In this document: in pieces, positions 13,356-23,314 of the stretch | Layout of the letters: every line of letters begins with the position of its first letter | How positions within the stretch are numbered: the stretch's first letter is position 1 | DNA from: Punica granatum | Lineage: Eukaryota; Streptophyta; Magnoliopsida; Myrtales; Lythraceae | Direction of reading: 5' to 3' | DNA: 64,000 nt | Assembly: GCF_007655135.1 (NCBI RefSeq) | Contig: NC_045128.1 | Span: forward strand, 24,956,811-25,020,810 | Translations under genes and position numbers: made by a program | The notes under the pieces: model-generated | Seen by the model: the letters and a program-made list of their open reading frames with translations, nothing else | Told to the model about the DNA's origin: nothing | The model's database searches: none

Positions 13356-13819
13356 AAATATAGGATAGGTGTCCTAATGACCTTAAATGGACTAGTTTTA
13401 CAACAATAAATAAAAAATTGTAGCTAAGATATATTAAATTTAATATTCTTTTAGAGGATATGAGAAGTGTGAATGAATTAATAGAAGGAACAAATATGAA
13501 AAAGAAATTCAAAATTGTAGGAAAATGTTAAAAATGTGAAAGAAGAGAGAAATATATACTAGATTTTGAGCCCCTAATATAAAAAAGGTACAAGATAACT
13601 TCGCCTTTGAATTTTCATCTAATCTTTTTTTTTGGGTTAATTTTCATCCTATCTTTAATTATACATATCTGGGCTATTAAAAAATTTTAAAAATTGTGAT
13701 GCTTTTTGGTGAAAGAAAAGAAACTTAAGAGATTAACGGTGAAAAGAGAATATGGACAATTTTGTAAAATCATAGCGAAAGTAACTGCAAGAGGACACCA
13801 AAGGTTTCCTTTATATGGT
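13356..13819. other. AT-rich spacer between MULE and hAT-like element
   Basis: Apart from the third copy of the ~130-bp dispersed repeat (about 13418-13545), nothing could be recognised between the MULE and the hAT-like element. Confidence 0.45.
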
Positions 13820-13835
13820 AGTATAGGTAGGGGTA

Positions 13836-14030
13836 TGCATGGGTACCGGGTATACCCGGAACCGGTCAGAACCTACCCGATAGGGTAGGGTCCGGGTAGC
13901 TCGTATTGAAAATAGAGTAGGGTCCGGGTATTAAAATCAGGAACCGGTGAAAATCGGTTCCGGTTCCGGTTCCTGCTTACGGGGTACCCACAACCGGAAC
14001 CGGAACAGGAACCGATAACCGGGACCGAAT
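13836..14030. repeat. Left subterminal repeat cluster of the hAT-like element
   Basis: A dense series of short motifs based on GGAACCGG/CCGGTTCC and GGGTACC/GGGTCCGGGTA in direct and inverted order. A matching cluster lies at 16230-16400. hAT transposases commonly bind such subterminal repeats; the binding role is inferred. Confidence 0.7.
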
Positions 14031-14242
14031 ATTTATTATAAAAAAAAAAAGAAAAAAAGAAAGAGTAAAGTTAACAGAACCCTTGGCCCTTGCAGTCCCT
14101 CCCTCCCTCTCTCTCTCTCTAGGAATCCGAGAAGACGACATGAGCCTTCTCTCTCTCTCTCTCTCTCTGCTGCCGCAACCTACACTCCCTCCTCCCTCCC
14201 TGCGAAGATAGAAGGACCAGAATCGGCGGAGCTGAACCAAAA

Positions 14243-14317
14243 ATGCCAGGACTCCGAGCACCGTCCGATTACTCTCAGGAACCGCCTCGTCATCCCTCTC
14301 TCATCGTCAATGCCAAG
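14243..14317 (+). pseudogene. Captured exon 1 of plant sulfite oxidase (25 codons)
   Basis: An ATG after a CT-rich leader opens a 25-codon stretch starting MPGLRAPSDYSQEPPRHPS and ending NAK, followed by GT (GTCAATTG). It corresponds to the N terminus of the plant peroxisomal, molybdenum-dependent sulfite oxidase, recalled as MPGIRGPSEYSQEPPRHPS in Arabidopsis. Only this first exon and adjoining leader and intron DNA are present; the heme-free molybdopterin domain is absent, so it cannot make an enzyme. It lies inside the hAT-like element, so capture is the simplest explanation. Few substitutions relative to the expected sequence suggest recent capture. Confidence 0.85.
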
Positions 14318-14902
14318 GTCAATTGCCTCCTTCCTTCGCTTCATTCATGCTTTCAATCCATTTGATCGAAGCAGCTGACAACGATTTGGATGCCGTGTCG
14401 CTATCGCTCTCCATGATTTGTTGCGTTAGTATCGATGATTTCCATTTCTTCACTTCTGGATAGTGCGTTGCGACTTGCGTGCTGGTTTTGGCTTGATGAA
14501 CTCATTTCCGGAAACTGAATGATGATCATATGCTTGTGCGCCTTGCTTTTCAAAGCATAGAGCGCGATTTTATATCAGTCAGGACTCTGTTGCTCCGTAA
14601 AAAATGGAGATTAGATTGTTTGTTGTTTATCTACTGAAAGGCTGTTTGATGTTCCGTATACAGCCCCCCGCACACAGTCTCGTTTCCTCGGTGAGCTTTA
14701 AGCTCGGAGCTAACATGGGAGCTCTTGATATCTTCTGATATATCCAGCTACAGAAACAGTTGGGTTCGATCACTTCATCCATTCATCATCTCATGCTGCT
14801 TCTCTCATTCTCTCCAAATGCCCGAGAGCTGTTTCACTGTCGTTGATTTTGGGTTTCGGCTTTCAATTGAGGAATCTTTCATTGTATTGCTGAACAACTA
14901 GC

Positions 14903-15627
14903 ATGGTAAGAACACTGTTCATGATCTCACTCTCGTTGCTGAAGTTGTTCGATTGCTCTTTCATTGTTCCTGATCTCAACTAACATATTTAGGTAGTCAA
15001 CAGAGCTTTAAGTTCATTTTTCTTGTTGCGCTGTCTTTGTGATTCAACAGTTAGTTAATTTCTTCGTCTTTCGGTTAGATTCCTGATAGAGTTTGATTCT
15101 CAGGAAGCATTTAAAATGGCAATTCTGCAACCAGGGCCACCGAAAAACTTTGCCCTCCGGATAGTTCAGGAAGTCATAAAACCTCAGGTATTCCCGTTCC
15201 CGTCACATTTGGTTACCTGAGCTATCTGGAAAGTTTTCGATATTAGAGAATGATAGCATGAATAAGTGAAAAATCAATCACCGTTTCTGGAGGCACGAGT
15301 TTAAGTTCTTGAATGTTCAAACTTCCCATGGAGTAGCACTGTAGCAGCGGGATGTTCTCGTCAGAATCTGCTAGACCTAATGGTTATTCTTTATTATCAA
15401 ATTTTAGCATTTCTTGCGGGCCTGTGCATGGAGGGTTTGGACTACAAGTCTGTAAATACAACACAATGGCTGTAGCTACTAATTAAAACTCTATTTTGGT
15501 TTTAAGTGAATATCCGAGTAAAACATAATGAATATAATTTTTTTCTCGACAGAAACGAACAAAGTTAGTGCAAGATGAGAACTAGCTTCTTGAAAATATT
15601 CTTCGGACGTTACTACAAGACCTGGTG
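14903..15627 (+). pseudogene. Captured 5' exons of THO complex subunit 1 (THO1/HPR1), with one in-frame stop
   Basis: Three exon pieces fit the start of plant THO complex subunit 1, a nuclear mRNA-export factor. They are an ATG ending exon 1 (14903-14905, followed by GTAAGA), exon 2 at 15104-15187 (EAFKMAILQPG...IVQEVIKPQ, bounded by CAG and GTATTC), and exon 3 at 15553-15627 (KRTKLVQDEN-stop-LLENILRTLLQDLV, then GTATGT). Arabidopsis THO1, from memory, begins MDAFRGAILQAG and continues KQTKLAQDENQMLENILRTLLQ. A TAG replaces the glutamine codon at 15583-15585. Introns are retained, so capture was at DNA level. The remaining several hundred codons are missing. Confidence 0.83.
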
Positions 15628-16229
15628 GTATGTTAGCTTTTCTCCTTTGTTTTTCTAAGAATTATGTTTTCTTACCTTCGCTGTCTAGCTGGCAGATCAT
15701 GCTGAGTTGGGTAGGGCTCTGATTTACGGTTATGATACTCGCAGGAAAAGAGTTTCTCTGAAGCTTTTATCACAAATAAATCTCTTACTGTTAAAATCTG
15801 TATGTTTTGCCTTAAATATCATACAACAGGGAGTTTAGCTGTTCCGTTAGTTAGTTTGTTTACTGCAATAGATGCAGTGAAGTAATTGAAACTTGATGTT
15901 GGACAGTGAGGGATTGTTGGGGAACATTAAGTTGGGCAAGGTGCAGTGCTTTGCCTTTCACACACGGCATGCTCTGCTCCCTGTTCCTAAAATATGTTTT
16001 TCTGCACCCTCTTTGTAATCTGTTTACTTGAGCATTTTTTGTTCATTAAGAAAAAACGATATACGAGGGCAAAAAGAAAAAAAGAAAAAATCTGAGCGAG
16101 TATGGATATCCATAAACTATTTCATACATATATATACAATCTGTTTTGATCGGAGCTGACACAATTTGGATGCCGTGTCGCTCTCCCATGATTTTGTAAA
16201 TCGAGTAGATTTCAAATCGGAACAAAAAA

Positions 16230-16400
16230 ATTTACAGGTTCCAATAGGGTACCCGGAACCTGTGGTATAATACAGGTTCCGGGTAGGTTCTGGTTCCAAG
16301 ATTCAACAGGGTAGGGTCCGATTCCAAAATCTTGGAACCGGTCCCTTACAGGGTAGGGTCCGGGTATCGTGAAAAAGACAGGGTACCCGGAACCGATCAC
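16230..16400. repeat. Right subterminal repeat cluster of the hAT-like element
   Basis: Counterpart of the left cluster, with repeated GGGTAGGGTCCG, GGTTCCGGGTA and GGGTACCCGGAACC motifs, ending 5 bp before the terminal CACCCCTA. Confidence 0.7.
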
Positions 16401-16413
16401 CCCTAAGTATAGG

Positions 16414-16913
16414 TATGTATACGTAGGATAGGTGTATAAACATGGAGTGAGGGTTTCAGAGTGCAATAAGTGCTTCATTATAGTAACAAGAGTGCAATTT
16501 GCGCTATGCTAGAAACTAAACATAAATTCAGTTTTTAAAACTCTACTAGAACTAGGATTTTATTATTTAATATAACATATCTATATATAATACATGAAGT
16601 TTGAAGAGTGGAACCTTATAATTCAATTCAAGAACTCTCAACTTTTGATCAAACATTGTGAGTAGCTTGAATCATCCCATTCGATAGCGTTCAGCTCGTA
16701 GTAAGTTCGGCTCGTCCCCTACTCGAATATTGTATTGAGCCATCTCCGACTATCAATTTTGCCTTTATCGCCTCTCTTGGTACGCGCATCCCCTTTGGAT
16801 TTCTATCTATCAATCCATCTAAATTCCATGTATTTAGAATAGAAGGATCCAACATGACCAAAGATAATGGAATTATCTTATTGAAAAACTAATGGCATAA
16901 AATTAGGGAGAGA
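16414..16913. other. Intergenic spacer, nothing recognised
   Basis: AT-rich DNA between the hAT-like element and the SINE. No ORF of interest, RNA gene or paired repeat was found. Confidence 0.45.
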
Positions 16914-16922
16914 CCAATGTTG

Positions 16923-17111
16923 GTTGATTCAAGCGGTTCGGTAAGTAAGGTCTCGAGTTTGAGTTCTTGTGAATGCAGAAAATCAAAGTTGAGAGAGATT
17001 TACCCCATAGTGGGTCGACCAGGCTCAACTAGATTAGCAGGGATCCAATTGGGTTTTTGGATACTTGGGCTCACACAAAAAAAAAAAAAGAAAAGAAAAG
17101 AGAAAGGGGCA
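16923..17111 (+). mobile_element. tRNA-derived SINE copy 1
   Basis: Similar over about 170 bp to the element at 21326-21510. The head carries a tRNA-like box A region (GGTTGATTCAAGCGG) and a degenerate box B (GGTCTCGAGTTTGAGTTC), and the tail is A-rich. Flanks ACCAATGTT (16914-16922) and ACCAATATT (17112-17120) form a target duplication with one mismatch. Non-coding; mobilised by LINE machinery in trans. Confidence 0.75.
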
Positions 17112-17302
17112 ACCAATATTCCATGAGAACTTCGATCTAAATCGGGTTTTCCATTTTATTTTATTACCCCATCTTTCCTCTCATGCATGACGGTCCCCAG
17201 GTCGTTTACCCAAAAAAATAAATATAAAAAAGCATTATCTATAGGTTGTCATATTTCTGGGTTTGTGACTCCCTCTTCCATTTCCAACTCTTTTTTTTTG
17301 GA

Positions 17303-17730
17303 AATTACGTCGTATAGTCCATGATTTACAAGTTTTGTCAAATCTATACTATGCCATTTTTTGCAAGATATATCTCATTGTTTACATTTTGCTCCAAATC
17401 TATCACGGCGTTATCTTGTCCATTAATGAAATAATAGTAGGCTCCAAATCTATCACGTGGTTTTAATTTTTTTCCCAAATCTATCTTATGATTTTAATTA
17501 TTTTCTCAAAACTATCTCATGGTTTTAATTTTTTTTCTCAAATCTATCCCAGATAAAAGGGGTCGCAGTGGAAAAATAGTTAAACGTTGACGGAGATATA
17601 ACAGCGGGATAGATTTGGAGCAAAATGTAACCATAGGATATATCTTGCAAAAAAAAATATGATAGATTTGACAAAACTTGTAAACCATGAGCTATATGGA
17701 GTAAAACCGTCATTTTTTTAACACCAATAA
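17303..17730. mobile_element. ~430-bp MITE with ~150-bp inverted repeats
   Basis: The left arm containing TTTACAAGTTTTGTCAAATC and TTTTGCTCCAAATCTATC pairs with the reverse complement of the right arm, where the same motifs read almost identically. The loop holds repeated CAAATCTATC motifs. Exact ends and target duplication were not resolved. The long arms suggest a Mutator-type MITE. Confidence 0.65.
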
Positions 17731-17749
17731 CTAAAGGACAAACGAGGTC

Positions 17750-18847
17750 ACCATTTTCAATAAATGTTACCATTCGGGTGAGCCCCTTCTGTGTCTTCCT
17801 CGCCTGCTCTGTCTTCCTCGCCTTCCCCCTTTCCTCTTTCTCAGCAAGACTTGTAGAGTGCCCTTTGCTTTGTCTCCTGCATCCACAACAACAACGACCA
17901 GATCAAGCACAAACTGCTGATTATTGACGAGAAATCTACTCATTAAGAGTGCAATTGCTGTCTGAAAGTGAGCTTCGAACTCTTCAAGGCCTCAGTCAGA
18001 TGGGAAAGGCAGCGTCTACATCCAAACCCTTGTCGGTAAAGGAATCTGCAGAATCCCCACCGACACAATTTCATTCAATCTTCAGTGTGTTAGCAACAAT
18101 GGAGAAGGAGCCAAAAGTAGTGTCTGTAGTACTCGATAATACAGGCTTTGTTAGGAGAGATTCGCGGAGGTAGACAACCTCTGTGACCAAAGGAGAGGGT
18201 TCCTGGCAGCGGTCTTAGTAGGGGACCTGCATCTCCATGGCTCTGCCTACCTCTTAGTCTTCTTTAAGACCGACTCGTACTCAACTTCGCAACCCCATCT
18301 CCACTCGAAGAGATATTCTTCCCTCCCCTCTCTCTCGATTTCATGAATAGGTCACTGCTTCTGCCTTGTTGGTTGCGTTTGGACAATGTACTACTGCCTC
18401 TCTGTGTTTTAACACATTGTCTACATATGCTTCTCAGTGTTTGGACAGTGTTCTTGTTGTTGGTTGCGTTTGCTGGTGAGGGTTTATTGTGCCTTGTGAC
18501 CTGCAGAGCAGCCTTGCTGCTTCTCAGTGTTGGTTGCACTTTCTTTAAAAGTGTGCTACCACCAGTTCATGTGTAGATTCTAGGCATTTCTCAGCAACAA
18601 AGAACATCATGGCAGCTTGGTTGTGATTCATTTGTTCAGTTTCTGGTTCAAAGATTCTCTCCCACGAGACCAACAACATCTGAAACATTTTGGTCTCCCA
18701 CACCCATATATCCCAAAGCTACCTTCACAGGCACAATACATACATATATATATACACACATCAACAATTTACATATTTGCCTTGTTGATTGCGCTTTATT
18801 CGAAAGTTTACTGCTGATTCTTCCTTTTACGTTGATATTTTTGCGGT
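17750..18847. other. Unassigned region with short ORFs, no recognised gene
   Basis: Short open frames exist (for example 74 codons at 17949-18173 and 77 codons at 18343-18576), but none matches a protein I know and none shows convincing splice structure. It may contain eroded host or transposon sequence. Confidence 0.4.
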
Positions 18848-19675
18848 TCGTGCGAACCCAAATTTCGTCTCGTCGGGGCCTGCATGTGTGCTCGCTGATT
18901 GCACAGCGGGGGAGTATCCACCTCTCCAGGACATGCGTGACAAACAACGTGTGAGAATGAGTCGCCGCTATTTGTTCGCGACCCGAAAGTTGAGAGCCAA
19001 TGAGTTGCTCAGGTTTAGGGGTAATGGTACACCTAGTTTACTAAAGCAAGTGATCTACGAAACTAGAAGTTTCAAATTCGAGGGTTTTGTTATGTGCGAG
19101 CCTATATCCTGTACGGCATATCGGTACTCTAATTTTTCCAAGGTTTGCCCTTTTTTATTTATTTACCACGTTGATTAAGTTTCACACATCTCGCTTGATT
19201 TAACACTGTAAACTCGTATGAGCCGACTGGTTCGACTAAAGAGTTTGGGAAAGAGTGATCTTTCATCTTGGGGGTTTGGTTCTATCCTCGCATCATGGTT
19301 CATCGGACCATGATGGTTAGTTTCTCGTGCGAACCGAAACCATGGCTCGTGTGGATCACTTGTTCATAAGAGCTTAGGCCGAATCGATCGACTCGACACT
19401 CAGACCGTTTACTTGTCGACCAAGATCGTTACAGAAATGAATATACAAATAGATGTCCTTGCACTGTACTCTCGAATAATATTTACAAATTGGAATGAAT
19501 GGATCCTAGTCAGTTCGCGTTCAACCAATATTCCACTCACGCTCACCGTGTGTATGGAAGACGGAGACTGAAACTAAAGCGACGTCGGCTAGTGAGAGCC
19601 GGGGGTCAGGTCTGACCGAACTGATGGGTCCCAAGAGAGTCGAATGTCCTCGAAATAGCCGTGAGATCGATCGAG
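18848..19675 (-). repeat. Truncated giant-LTR fragment, minus orientation
   Basis: Read on the minus strand this matches the 3' part of the giant LTRs at 23315-28435 and 58458-63980. Shared blocks are TTTCGTCTCGTCGGGGCC near its left end, then GAGTCGCCGCTA, CAGGTTTAGGGGTA, and the segment around CCTATATCCTGTACGGCATA (all given as plus strand). About 830 bp survive and the rest of the LTR is missing. It ends where pararetroviral sequence begins near 19680. Confidence 0.7.
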
Positions 19676-20756
19676 CTTGCATATGGAAAAAAACATACCC
19701 TATTCTGCTGTAACGTATGGAGAAATTATAAATTATATCACAAAAGAAGGATTAATGCTATGTACGGACTTCAAATTAAAGTCTAAAGTATCAGAAGATA
19801 CTAATAGGTTTAAAAGGGAACTAGGATCATTTTACTCACAATACGGTTTAACGAAAGGGCAATCTCCTCCTTCTAAACAAGTGAAAAAAAATCTTTTCAA
19901 AAGAAGTATAGTAGGAAGTCTATAAAACCAAGCAAAGAAGAATATTATAATTATTCCTCAAAATGTAAGAAAAGATTTACGAAAAAATCTTTTAAAGGAA
20001 ATAAAAGAGAAATAGTTTGTTATAAATGTGGAAAGAAATGGATATAAGTTCAAAGTGTTGGGTCAAAAAGAAGATAAGTGAAATCACGATGGACGAGGGT
20101 TTAAAACAAAAAGTAATATCGATACTTTCTGAAATTGAATCTTCTAACTTTGAAGAAACTAGCTCAAATGAATCCGAATATGTTTACGAAATTCAAAATA
20201 CAGAATCAGATGATAGCACTTGTACAAACGTGGAGATTGTTTTTGTAAACAATCAATTAATGTAATTACGAAAGATGAAAAGGAAATTTTAGAAAAAAAA
20301 ATAGAAGAATTAGAAAGTCCGCGAGAGAGGTTAGAAGATTTAATGAAATTTAGAAAAATGCTTCTAGAAAAGAAAGAAGACAAGTCAGAAAAGGAGACAG
20401 TTATATACAACCTTAAGAACATATTTGAAGCATTCAAACCCGAAAGTAAACATGTTATTATTCAAGATTTACAAAAGGAAATGAATGAAATTAAAAGGCA
20501 GGTTAGAGAATTAAGGCAAGAAAAATAAAAAATCTTCTTACCTCTTTCGAAAGAATTTCGAAAGATTTTCAAGATAAAATCCAATAAAATATGAAGGAAG
20601 CACAAGATGATGCCAGTAAATCTCAGGACAAATTCCTAAATGTTATTTCTACAATACCTATACGAAAGTAGCACATAAGAGTAAAAGTTATAATAGGTGG
20701 AGACTTTAAGTTATACACTATAGCCTTACTAGATACTGGACCAGATAAGAATTTCA

Positions 20757-21080
20757 GGTGTATTTGGTTTTAGAGTTAAGTAGAGTTGAGTTTTGATTTT
20801 AATTGGGTTGTAATGATTGTGTTATTGAATTATGAGAAAAAGTATGAAAAAGTAATGAATAATTAAGAGAAAATGATAATTGTGTTGTTGAATTATTGAA
20901 AAAGTAATGAATAGTTGAGAGAATTTAATATTAAAAATTGAATTTAGTATAATGGAGTTGTATGTGATTTTATATATGGGGTCCACCTTTTTTAATTGGA
21001 AGAGTTGATTTTTATTATGTAGTGAGTAGAGTTAAAATTACAGTTAAAATCTTAAAATCATATTGTAAAATCAAACGGGG
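20757..21080. mobile_element. ~324-bp Tourist-like MITE inside the pararetroviral protease region
   Basis: Starts GGTGTATTTGGTTTTAG; the reverse complement of its right end reads CCCCGTTTGATTTTAC. The interior has a GGGGTCCACC motif and TAGTGAGTAGAGTTAAA like the MITE at 10935. It interrupts the protease coding sequence just after the DTG triplet. The 3-bp flanks (TCA, TAA) do not match exactly, so the ends may be off by a few bases. Confidence 0.6.
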
Positions 21081-21325
21081 TAAAATTGTCTTCAAGGGAG
21101 GATAGTGCCTACAAAATATTACGAAAAAAACTACTGAAAGGCTTCATGATGCAAATAGATTGAGTTTAAAAATTAATTATAAAATATCAAAAGCTCATAC
21201 CTATAAAGACGAATATTGCTTTAAAAAAACCTTTATTTTGGTAAAGGATATTTCTATATGATTGATTTTGGGAATGCCATTTTTAATGCAATTATACCAT
21301 TTTCAAGCAACGCTTAAAGGAATCA

Positions 21326-21510
21326 GTACTAACCGATGTAGATTGGTTTAAGCGGATCGACGCTTGTTCAGCTAAAGCAAGGTCTTGAGTTCGAGTCCTT
21401 GTGAATGCATGAAATTCACGCTAGGAGAGTTTACCCTTTAATGGATTGACCCGACTCGAATGGATTAGTTGAGACTCAATTGGGTTTTCGGATACAAGGG
21501 CTCACATCGG
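21326..21510 (+). mobile_element. tRNA-derived SINE copy 2, inserted in pararetroviral sequence
   Basis: Bounded by a perfect 10-bp duplication AAAGGAATCA (21316-21325 and 21511-21520). Internal promoter boxes are visible: TAGATTGGTTTAAGCGG (box A-like) and GAGTTCGAGTCC (box B). It shares CTTGTGAATGCA, GAGAGTTTACCC-like and GGGCTCACA blocks with the SINE at 16923. Removing it and one duplication rejoins the viral protease reading. Confidence 0.82.
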
Positions 21511-21716
21511 AAAGGAATCAATTCTAATATTTTAGGGAAACTCTCTCTTTTAAATTTCTAGATCCTATTAAAGAAAAAGATATATTAACCTTACAAAGTA
21601 GCTCAATTTTTAAAATAGTAAACCTAATTAAAGCAAAAGAAAATCATTTAAATTATCCGAATGAGGAATTAAAGGGAAAACGAATAGAACAACAACCTAT
21701 TAAATTTTATTGTACT

Positions 21717-22449
21717 TGTGTGAACCACAAAGCTAAGGGACCAAAGAATCCTTTGTTGGTTTTGGTGTCTGTCTCTTTCGATCTATCAAGGATACTTTGT
21801 ATACAATGTATCCACATGTGCCTCGCACGTGCCGGAGTTGTCTTTCTTCAACTTAACACTATCATCTTACTCCATGAGGGCTTTTCAAAGACATCGTGGA
21901 TTGTGATCCTTCTCACAATCTGATTCTGATATGTTGCCTTTATCTATTTAGATATGGAAAATCAAGATTGCCACGATCAGTTTTGCAGAAAGGAAAGATA
22001 ATTCTATAAAAATTCGATTTTCATGGGCCCGAAGGTTGCATCGATTTAATTGTTTTCCTCAGAATGTTGCTTGTTAAAGGTACCCTCCCCTTCATGTATC
22101 TATCACTTTTTTTTCCCAATGAATTTCTTTCATTTGATCAAACGCACGCCATGACTACTTGATTAATCAGCTTTGTCAATCAGGAATTCAGTTACTAATG
22201 ATGAACTTATTTTCAATCAACGTATCATCATGTTTCGTGATTTATGTTGTCGTGGTAATATGGCAAAACACTGTTTCGGTGATTCAGTTTTCATCCGAAA
22301 TCAGAAAGGCATAAGTAATATCACCAGTGTATGCATACTTTTCGTGCACACAAAGGGGAAAAGACGGCGACCAGCATAGCTGCTCTAATGGCTGATTTGT
22401 GTTCTTTTTATCACAAGACCCAACGGACCTGGAAATCAAGCGCATGTCG
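21717..22449. other. Unassigned spacer between two pararetroviral fragments
   Basis: Short ORFs only (68 codons at 22173-22379 is the longest of note). No family was recognised and no flanking duplication was found. Confidence 0.4.
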
Positions 22450-23309
22450 CCCATCTATTAAATCAGGTGCTATATTATAAAATAAAGGAAATAAGTAAAG
22501 AAATTTCGAAAATATTGGCATATAAATGAAGAAATTCTTTTCTGTTCATTTTCTATTAAATATGGATTATCTTCAATTACTGTAAATATGTAAAGTAACT
22601 CTTGCTTTAATTGTTTATTATAAGTATTCAATTCATGACCTCTTTCAAATTATGTCTGATTGATTTTTGGAATTTTTGATAAATTTTCAATATTATTTAT
22701 GCTTTCTCTTAATAATTTGGCGTATTTTATCCATTTGTTTAGATTGTACATATCTGCATTTAAATGATCCATTAAAATTTTAATCATTTTATTATTACTT
22801 ATTTCTCCAAATAATCTTATTATTATTCATGCTTCAGGATCATCATCTCCAAATAATCACTATCTATGCTTTTAGTTTCTTTACTTCTAATACTTGCATT
22901 TTCTTGACTCCCATTTTCTACGCTACAATTTCTCAATCTTTCTCTCTCTTCATGAAGGCATTCATCATTGTCTCAATTAGTCTTCGACTAGGTTCATGAT
23001 TATCAAATAAATGCCCCGGAAAACTTGCACGATAAAATAATGAAAAATCATCATAAAATTTTAAAGTATCATTATATTTTTTTTATACCAATTTAATAAT
23101 TTCATAACTATTCTAGTCATTGAGATCTCAAAATCATTCATGTTTGCTTTATAAGACTATGATATGATACAATGAATGCAATTCTAACAAATGTAAGCAC
23201 CGATTGATCTCCTAGTTTCTTCTTGGTTCCTCTTTGTATCTACTAACATTCGAATGTTTCTATCCATTAGATTAAAAATAGCTTTGTTATTTAAAACAAT
23301 ACTTTCGTT
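22450..23309 (-). pseudogene. Endogenous caulimovirid fragment, minus strand, part A
   Basis: Read leftward, this keeps long protein-like stretches, including RNIRMLVDTKRN near 23240-23275, YDDFSLFYRASFPGHL near 23010-23058 and PSRRLIETMMNAFM near 22965-23000, broken by a few stops. I associate these blocks with the region between movement protein and capsid in integrated plant pararetroviruses. The sequence is split by giant element 1: its upstream part resumes at 45356. The fossil has internal stops and lacks most of the genome. Family call is from memory; a homology search would settle it. Confidence 0.55.
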
Positions 23310-23314
23310 ATGGG
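23310..23314. repeat. 5-bp target site duplication ATGGG, left copy (element 1)
   Basis: ATGGG precedes TGTCAGCACC here and follows the terminal CA of the 3' LTR at 45351-45355. Confidence 0.85.

Larger units (their letters stand above)
13828..16405. mobile_element. 2.6-kb hAT-like non-autonomous transposon carrying host gene fragments
   Basis: Flanked by an exact 8-bp duplication AGTATAGG (13820-13827 and 16406-16413), the size made by hAT transposases. Termini are TAGGGGTATGC on the left and TAGGGGTGATC on the reverse complement of the right end, matching the short imperfect hAT style. Subterminal regions (13836-14030, 16230-16400) are packed with both orientations of motifs such as GGGTACCGGG, GGGTAGGGTCCGGG and GGTTCCGG, as hAT transposase binding regions often are. 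No transposase is encoded. The middle holds exon and intron pieces of two unrelated host genes, sulfite oxidase and THO1. A short segment with TTTGGATGCCGTGTCGCT occurs at about 14382 and again at about 16168. Confidence 0.85.
19680..21716 (+). pseudogene. Decayed endogenous caulimovirid (pararetrovirus) polyprotein fragment, capsid to protease region
   Basis: Plus-strand remnants in several frames, in genome order: end of the capsid protein (about 19680-20010, with YGEIINYITKEGLMLC), half of a zinc knuckle (CYKCGKK, about 20018-20038) followed after a frameshift by SSKCWVKKKISE, a lysine/glutamate-rich linker (20220-20528), an aspartic-protease core with a DTG triplet at 20732-20740, and further protease/spacer sequence (about 21085-21315 and 21515-21716). 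This gene order is that of Petuvirus/Florendovirus-like integrated plant pararetroviruses. There are at least two frameshifts, several stops, a MITE (20757-21080) and a SINE (21326-21510). Movement protein and reverse transcriptase are absent from this block. It is an inert fossil. Genus placement is inference. Confidence 0.72.

Noticed and set aside
17949..18576. Small ORFs (74 and 77 codons) as possible genes
   Set aside because: No family resemblance, splice structure or conserved copy in the window; left as unassigned DNA.
21390..21420. Possible tRNA gene (GAGTTCGAGTCC, T-loop-like)
   Set aside because: No cloverleaf can be completed around it; it is the box B of a SINE with a target duplication.
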